Shown here: positions 57,442-64,000 of the stretch, one piece after another
How the letters are laid out: each line of letters opens with the position of its first letter
Numbering within the stretch: position 1 is the stretch's first letter
Assembly: GCA_035772735.1 (NCBI GenBank)
Contig: JASDFA010000010.1
Location: 95,004,001-95,068,000, forward strand
Direction: 5' to 3'
Source of the DNA: Datura wrightii
Lineage: Eukaryota > Streptophyta > Magnoliopsida > Solanales > Solanaceae
Length of the DNA stretch: 64,000 nt
The notes under the pieces: model-generated
What the model was told of the DNA's origin: nothing
Seen by the model: only the letters and a program-made list of their open reading frames with translations
The model's database searches: none
Made by a program: the position numbers and the translations under genes

Positions 57442-60120
57442 AGGTCGTGTCCCTGGGGGTCTACAAGCCGTGCTAAGTAGAGTCTTGTCTATGGATGTGT
57501 TGTGCACCACATACTATAGGCAGGGGGCTGCGAGGCATGATAGGATGGTTACCCTTCCTTCTCAGTCAGTCGTGCTTTAGAGCGGTACAACATAGGGTTA
57601 GGTCCCTATAAACTTACTGTATTCTTTGATTACAGATACAAAGGCAGATCAGCATTATCATATCACAGGCAGAAGATCAGATATAGCAACAGAAGAGGGC
57701 ATCAACTAGTTACATGATAACTACAGTAGCAGAAGGAGGTACTCGAAACCTCCCAGCATGATACCGTTATCGATACTATCCCCAGTATATGTTGATAAGG
57801 TCAAAATAGGAAGTCAGGAATGTAATGTACACACCAGTTGATTTATTTATTAGCTATATAAGACCTGATTAAGATTACAGATAAGGTCAGACCACCAGGA
57901 AAGCATAAGGAAGAGAGGGGAATGCAGGAATCCCAAATACATCTTTTTGGATATGGTACAGTTAAATGCTTTATTTGTTGCAACAAGAAAAGGGCTATTC
58001 TTACCTCTTGACCTTGACCCCAGTACAGTAAAGGGGCATAAGAATTGAGGCGAGGCTGCCCAAAACAAGCAATAAGTGAAGATAGATTGATTAATTCCAG
58101 TAAGTGTTAGTGAGCATAAAGAGGGAGTAAGACTGTTAGCTTACCTGAAGTAGGGGTAAAAGACCTTCTAGTGATGAATGCCTAATAATAGTCAAGTTTG
58201 AGTCACAAAAAGGCCAAGTCCGCCATATATGTTAACAGATAGCAAGACATACCTGTAAGATTGTAGTTATGATCCGGTTGTGATATCAAAAAGGTGAGGG
58301 GTCATGTGAATCAGGTAGGTCTGACTGCAAGTCAGGGGAAGTGTGAACTGATATTGGACCAGCAATCTTGTTAACAATGAAGAGCAGGTACCTTGAACCC
58401 CAGAGTTCAGCTTAAGTAAGATGAGGGAAAGAAGAAGGGATGTCAGATCTTGTGGGGAAATTAGAATTACCCCCGGATTGATAAAATATCGTATTAAGGA
58501 TTAAGCCTCGGACTGACAGTAAGATTGCGGTTCAGAATACCGCAGTATGTCCGCTATGGAAAAGTTAAGAAGTTACTGATACAGCAACTCTAATCTAGTG
58601 TAGCCTAGAGATAAGGCCCAGCAGACAGTCATGGGCTCTCAATATATGCCTAGTAAGGCTACAAGATTCAAACGTCGACCCCACATCGCAAGAGTGGCAG
58701 AATTTCAAACAGCAGACAATAACTAAAGTGTTTATGTTTGTTACTTTCAGAAGGGGGTGAAAATACAATGAAATGATAAGTCAGGGCAGGAGATACTATT
58801 AGGCCGTAGAAGCGGTGTATCATGTACGATATGAGATTCAGCAGAACATGTCAGAGATTATGTGTTACCGCAGAATTCAGTACATACTGTACGTAGCTAG
58901 CGATGTATCTATGTACAAATAATAGGTATGCTGTGAGTAGCTACCTAAGGGGGTATAATCACCGATACTGATTAGTAATAGAAAGCATGTACAAATTGCA
59001 TTGCAGGATCCCCTTGCTAAAAAAAAAAGAGAGAAAAAGAGAGAGAAGAAAGAAGAAAGAAAGAAAGGAGAGAAGAGAAAGGACAAATTAAGTGTGAATT
59101 ACATATGAAGTCATAGGAACTGTCTCAGTTCTCAGTTAATAAGTTAATGGACTTATATGTGGTTGTCAGATCTAGGCTCTGGCAGCTTACTAGAGTTAAT
59201 GGCCTGAATCAGATGGCTAGATGATAAGAGCACAGTTAGATGGTCTAATCACTAGCTGGCACCTGCATTAGCAGGGAGGCATCCCTAAAGATCGGTAACA
59301 GTAGTGCATGTGCTAGAACCAGGATTAGAGGCCGAATAGGCAAATTTCAGAGACTGGCAATACCAGAATTATTCTAGTATGTTAAGTGGTCGTACGTCAT
59401 TTTCCCAGTCTTGTAGGTGAGAGTCGGCCTTAGTCAACCTAGCAGTTATTATGTGAAATACTCCATAAGTCAGCCGGCCGCCCCAGTCAGAATACCCGTG
59501 GGTACCCCAAAGAAGGGTCCACATCAGTAGTCAGCGACAGACTAGTACTTCAGCTGGTTCTCGTAAGATATTTAGATACAGAGCCCTAGCAAAAGGCCAG
59601 TATTTACAGAATAGCTCATAAAACCGAGAATTCCCCAGAATAGCAGTATAAATCCAAGTGGATACACACAAGGCGTAAGAAATTGATAGTACCCTGCTAG
59701 CACAGTGTTTATTAAAACCAGGAGATCAACAGACTCCCCGTGAAGATCCAGAGATTGATCGCCTGGGAGTAAGTTTGATTAAGCTCAGCCTTATAGTGGT
59801 TCAATCAAAATAACAAAGCAATTAGATGCCCACAAGTCTACAGTATGCATGAACTATAAGTACTCAAGTAGAACAGTTAGAGCATTGTTAGACTACTGCC
59901 ACATTCGGGTCATTCAACCCGACTATTCAGTTATTTAAGGTTATGCAGCCAGATCGTTAGAGGTCATAATCAATATCAGCATCCTCTGATCAGATAAAGG
60001 CACAAGGAAAGCAGACGGTCGTTCAGGTTACCTTAGCAACAAGTAGCCTTAGCATATGGCCAGAAGGCCAGATGAGCTCTAGTTATACCGGTAGATTACT
60101 TGTCAGATTCTCTGGCATAA
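57442..60120 (+). other. C internal region, gag to RT, not recognisable
   Basis: By position this should hold gag, protease and RT, but I could read no CCHC knuckle, DxGA active site or FIDD box in any frame. A weak possible RT trace (CMNYKYS-like) lies near 59855. A purine-only tract of about 64 bases is at 59021-59084. It may be a badly decayed or rearranged body, or foreign sequence from a non-autonomous form. Confidence 0.5.
59021..59084. repeat. Purine-only tract
   Basis: About 64 bases made almost only of A and G (A run, then GAGAAA and GAAA units) inside the unreadable part of C. Confidence 0.9.
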
Positions 60121-60129
60121 TAAACCAGT

Positions 60130-60620
60130 ATGACCGTTAGTTATATGCCAATTCTTTGTAAATGTGGATTTTGGTTGAGTTTAGTAGCCTTTTTGGTCAC
60201 ATTGTGTCGGAGGCTGGTGTACAGATAGGTATACAGAAAATCGAAATAGTGAAGACATAGCCTAGACCTACCTCTCCGATCGAAGTACGCAATCCCTGCG
60301 GTTAGCCGGGTACTGCAGAGGGTTTGTGGAAGGATTTTCCACCTTAGCAGCACCTCTGACTAAATTGATACAGAAGGCAGTAAAGTTCCAGTAGACTGAG
60401 GCGTGTGAGCAGAACTTCCAAGAGTTAAAAGCCAGGTTAACATCAGCTCCAGTGTTAGTATCGCCAGGAGGTACAGAGGGTGGATGCAGCATGATAAAGT
60501 AATAGCTTATGCTTTCAGGCAGTTGAAGAAACATGAAAAGAATTATCTTACCCATGACCTGGAGTTAGCTGCAGTAGTTTATGCCTTAAAGAGTGAAAAT
60601 TTTGTATCACCCAGGAATGG
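60130..60620 (+). pseudogene. C RT connection and RNase H
   Basis: Reading over several frame changes gives phrases of the family: FGHIVSEAGVQIGIQKIEIV, a DFSTLAAPLTK-like part, [21 protein letters not shown] and [20 protein letters not shown]. The part around the first RNase H aspartate (CDAS phrase) seems to be deleted between TEGW and [10 protein letters not shown]. The [19 protein letters not shown] linker follows at about 60600-60650. Confidence 0.7.
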
Positions 60621-60649
60621 CTAATATGGTAGCAGATGCCCTTAGCCAT

Positions 60650-61795
60650 AAATCTATGGGGAGTTGGCATACTTGCAGCCTGGACAGCGAGAATAGACCC
60701 GAGAATTACACTAGTTAGCCGGTTTAGCCGTTCACATAGCAGAAATAAAGGATAATAGAGCGATGATACAGAATGTCGCAGTGTTGTCGTTAGTGGTGGA
60801 AGTAAAGGAACGGCAGTATGGAGACCCTAGCCAGGTTCAACTTGAACACAAGGTTCAGTAAGGGAGAGCTGACATATTTTCAGATAACCGGGGATGAAGT
60901 GTGGCGATGTAAAGGCCGCATTCGTGTTCCAGATATTTTGGGGCTTCGCCAGCAGATTATGAGCGAGGCGCATTACGCCCGCTATTCTCTCCGCCCAGGC
61001 GCGACGAAGATGTACCATGATATACCACTGGTGGCCAAGTATGAAAAGAGAAATTGCTGAATTTGTAGCTCAGTGTCCTAACTGCCAACAGCTGAAAGTA
61101 GAACATCAGGAACCAGGCGGTTCGACCCAGGACATAGCTGTGCCTCTCTTGAAATGGGAAGCAGTAAACATGGACTTGTAGCGGGATTCCCCCGTACCAG
61201 GCATAGACACGATTCAATCTGAGTAATTTTTGAGAGACTGACGAAATCAACCCATTTCCTGTCAGTAAAAGCTACTTTCTCTGCCTAAGATTATGCCAAA
61301 TTGTATATCAGAGAAATAGTTAGATTACACGGTGTTTCAGTATCTATTATCTCTGATAGAGGAGCACAGTTGACGGTTAGATTCTGACAGTCATTCCAGA
61401 AGGGTTTGGGAACGCAGATCAACTTGAGCACAGCATTCCACCCTCAGACGGATGGGCAGGCTGAGCGGACTATCCAAACGCTCGAAGATACGCTACGAGC
61501 GTGTGTACTAGATTTTGAGGGTAGCTGGGATGAGCATCTTTCGTTAGTTGAATTTTCTCATAATAACAGTTATCATTCAGCCATCTAGATGGCGCCTTCT
61601 GAGGCATTATACAGGCGAAAATGCAGATCACCAAATGGTTGGTTTGAAATAGGAGAGTCAGCGTCGGTTAGTTTAGACGTTGTTCGGCAGTCAGAGGAAA
61701 AAGTAAAGCTTATCCGAGAACGTTTACTGACTGCTCAGAGCCGCAGAAGTCTTATGCAGATACGCGACGCAGAAATCTAGAATTTGCGGTAAATG
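60650..61795 (+). pseudogene. C integrase, truncated before the chromodomain
   Basis: The N-terminal zinc-binding part is at 60818-61130 (GLRQQIMSEAHYARYSLRPG, then CPNCQQLKVEHQ). The core has the second aspartate intact in ISDRGAQLTVRF near 61350 and the glutamate in [20 protein letters not shown] (61450-61515). The first aspartate is in NMDL near 61168, where the frame then breaks. The sequence goes through [20 protein letters not shown] to NLEFAVND and there joins directly to the terminal phrase of the polyprotein. Confidence 0.82.
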
Positions 61796-61851
61796 ACGTG
61801 GAAAGCTGAAGAAGATATGAAAGCCAGATACCCTCACCTATTTCAGGCCTA
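61795..61851 (+). pseudogene. C polyprotein end (chromodomain mostly deleted)
   Basis: Directly after the integrase phrase AVND comes TWKAEEDMKARYPHLFQA and a stop at 61849. In T1, T2 and D about 100-110 codons (GPY/F and chromodomain) lie between these two phrases. Their loss would remove the targeting module. Confidence 0.78.
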
Positions 61852-62103
61852 GTCAGGCGACAGGTATGTCCGTATTATTACTTATACAGTACCTTATAGT
61901 TGTATGTGTGTGAATGAGAAGGATTGATACCTAGTTATTCAGTGGATCTTAAAATATTGCGTGCAGTACCTGTATTAGACTTTTCTGCATTTCAGGTTTT
62001 TATTATAGTCTATATTACAGGGGAAACTCTACCGAAATTTTTCTAAGAAAGTAAAGTAAGTAGTCCTCTAGATAACAGTGTACATTCGAGGACGAATGTT
62101 CTT

Positions 62104-62115
62104 AAGGGGGGAGAA
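62104..62115 (+). other. C polypurine tract
   Basis: AAGGGGGGAGAA after the phrase TCGAGGACGAATGTTCTT, directly before the 3' LTR. Confidence 0.93.
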
Positions 62116-63798
62116 TGTTATACCCTGTAGAATTTCCGGCACCTAGACGACCTATTCGCACGTTGGTTAAGCATATTTGAAGGCCATACGTGCTGGAGAA
62201 AGGCCCGGAAAAAGATCGGATGAGAAACCTGTCGAACCATCGAGGAAGGAGCCGAGGCAGAGCCCCTCTGCGATGGCAGCGTGTCACGGAGGAGAGGCCT
62301 CCGCGTTGGCTCCGTGACACGTTGGCCTTGTCCAGGCCCAAGTATATAAAGCCCCACTTCAGTTTTAAATGTTAAAAACATTTATAAACTTCCAGAAAAC
62401 AGAGCAAGCCAGCAGAGGGAGAAAAGGAACGAAGGAGATAATATAATTTTCGTCTGATTACGCTGCTAAACGTTGTCCAAACTCAAATTAACCTCAGATA
62501 CCGAGGTATTTAGCAGCAAAGAGCATTCCTACGGATTTAGTTTCGTGAAATACGGCCGACGAATCATCGAGCTACCGAGATAAGGTAAGTGGAATTGCTC
62601 TAAATTAATGTCTATGTGTTCCTGGCTGTGAAGTGAATATTTCTCCCTTCTGGACCTCTGAAAAATAGCGAGTTTTCGACCGTATTTCGATAAGCCTAAG
62701 TTTAGGCTATAAACTATATAGAAAGTGACATTGCCTTTTAAAGTAAAGTTGTATTTGATGTTAATTGACATATTTATGAATGCAGTTGGGAGAAAATAGC
62801 TGAAGTACCGGCCGGGTCTCGTTCGACAGACAAATAGTTCAAGGATAAGGTATGTAAAGTTAGTTTCCTCGGCAAGTTAGTAATCTTGGTACAGTACAGT
62901 AATTTAAAGGCCGATAGAATATTCAGAAGCCATGTTGATGTTTATTATGAATGATGGTATGATACTAGAAATGTTATGTTATGTTCAGCGCGAGACTTGC
63001 TAGCACGATATAGATTTTAATACAAGTATTAGAAACTGCACAGGATGCTCAGTATGTGATATAATGCGGAATGTTAGGGTATCATTGTATTCAGTTAAAG
63101 CATAGTAAAGCAATGTAATATCTGTAAGACATCTCAGAGATAGAACGACAAGTTAAAGTAAAGTTAGAAAGAATGTTAGAACTCGTAAATCGTGTTACTA
63201 TAGAAACTCAGTAAACAGCATGGTTTTCAGCAGAAATACTATATCCTGTTCAGTATTAGCCCCATAACAGTCTGGCAGGAGACTATATTCATATGTATAT
63301 ATTTACCAGCCTCAGCACGTATTAAATACGTACAGATTATTATCACTAGCTCAGCATGTAATATATACGATACTTTACCCCTATTAGCCTCAGCATGTGA
63401 GATATGCAGACAGTATTGCTAGTTGAGACCGTTGCATTGTTTGGGGTTGGACTACCTAGCATCCATGACCGCCCCAAGGTTGATAGCTATATCGACTCAT
63501 CCGCCAGAGGACGAGGATACGTCGATCTACGGAGTGGCATGCCGTCCCACAGGGGACGAAGATGGGATGCTAGTTTTCCCCATATTATGCCTTGGTCGGC
63601 TTTGATACACCCCTGTCGAGCGGATACGCCCGGGTGTTGATTCAGGAGTCCTTCGGACTCAGATGCAGTTATAGTCAGGGGCTCAGCGAGCCCAAGTGCA
63701 TACACAGGCACCAGATGTTCCCAGGCTTAGCAGTCCCGCAGTTCAGGTCCTAGTAGGGCACCAGGTGCCAGTCATACCCCCCAAGGCTGGGTGTGACA
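62116..63798 (+). repeat. C 3' LTR with 863-bp deletion
   Basis: It starts TGTTATACCCTGTAGAATTT and ends GGGTGTGACA. Compared with the 5' LTR the part between CCAGG at 56468 and CCAGG at 57331 is missing. The shared CCAGG fits a deletion by short-repeat recombination. The missing part includes the AGTAC-type hairpin. Confidence 0.93.
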
Positions 63799-64000
63799 GA
63801 TTTCTCCACAACATCTTCATCGAAGCTACTTCCTTGTTCTTTATCCTCCAAACTTGACGATCCAAGATTGCAACTGGAATTTCCTCATAACTGAGGCTAT
63901 CTCCAACACCAACGCTTTCCACCCGGACAACTAAAGATGGATCACCCAAGCACTTTTTCAAGAGCGATACATGTAAGATGGGATGAACTCAAGATAACTC
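63799..64000 (-). pseudogene. D integrase C-terminus and chromodomain tail, cut by C
   Basis: The minus strand gives a phrase like LKKCLGDPSLVVRVESVGVG, then DSLSYEEIPVAILDRQVWRI and KNKEVASMKMLWRN, where C interrupts. It belongs with 54541-54879 and continues beyond the window edge. Compared with T1 and T2 it is well preserved, without stops in this stretch. Confidence 0.85.

Larger units (their letters stand above)
54880..63798 (+). mobile_element. C: chromovirus with LTRs and target duplication, internally decayed
   Basis: The perfect duplication GATTT (54875-54879, 63799-63803), two matching LTRs, an initiator-Met primer site and a polypurine tract define a complete insertion. The LTRs are 2546 bp (5') and 1683 bp (3'), the difference being one deletion of 863 bp. 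In shared parts they differ by only a few per cent by eye, so C is the youngest-looking insertion here. The internal part (57426-62115) is strongly degraded: only RNase H and integrase are clearly readable, gag is not recognisable, and the chromodomain is deleted. Confidence 0.93.

Noticed and set aside
59021..59084. Purine tract as the polypurine tract of C
   Set aside because: It is 3 kb from the 3' LTR; the true tract is at 62104-62115 next to the LTR.

Overview
This is plant nuclear DNA from a repeat-dense region, most likely a eudicot. The retroelement families and a ZMYM1-like hAT fragment fit Solanaceae, but the sequence alone does not prove the genus. I see no intact host gene, no tRNA or rRNA gene and nothing prokaryotic. 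Almost every coding signal belongs to decayed LTR retrotransposons of two Ty3/gypsy lineages. The first is chromovirus (Tekay/Del-like): initiator-Met tRNA primer site, CCHC gag, pol, a chromodomain-type C-terminus and LTRs of about 2.3-2.5 kb. The second is Athila-like: Asp tRNA primer site, LTRs of about 1.5-1.6 kb with TGATG...CATCA termini, and an accessory ORF downstream of integrase.

Left cluster (1-15649). Chromovirus T1 (minus) runs from the left edge to the end of its 5' LTR at 7303. It abuts G, the 5' end of an Athila-like element (minus; LTR 7435-9079). G abuts T2 at 9080, a chromovirus (plus) that begins in mid-gag and ends with its 3' LTR at 15649. The simplest reading is T1 inserted in G, and G inserted in T2.

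Middle island (15650-24036). This AT-rich stretch is the least retroelement-like part. It holds two direct copies of a ~1.4 kb segment (15650-17040 and 19836-21216). At 16962-17979 a decayed MADS-box-like gene is present as a head-to-head inverted repeat with arms of about 0.46 kb. It also has the N-terminus of a ZMYM1/TTF-type hAT transposase-like gene (21960-22355), a 3' LINE fragment on the minus strand (22500-23128) and several microsatellites.

Right part (24037-64000). E, a minus-strand LTR (24037-25367 plus 38972-40093), is split by Athila-like element A (plus, 25368-38971), flanked by a perfect AGAAC target duplication. A second partial copy of the E LTR lies at 40709-41619, followed by a related LTR fragment F (41620-42534). 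Into F is inserted chromovirus D (minus), which leaves the window at the right edge. D is itself interrupted twice: its 3' LTR by Athila-like element B (minus, 44073-53674), and its chromodomain region by chromovirus C (plus, 54880-63798, perfect GATTT target duplication). B has lost reverse transcriptase, RNase H and integrase.

The main items for follow-up are the MADS-like inverted repeat, which could fold as a long hairpin; a 9-bp palindromic motif ACGA(C/G)TCGT repeated in the LTRs of both unrelated lineages and also upstream of the accessory ORF; a splice-acceptor-like signal just before that ORF; and a second copy of the polypurine-like motif about 0.84 kb inside the 3' LTR of both A and B.
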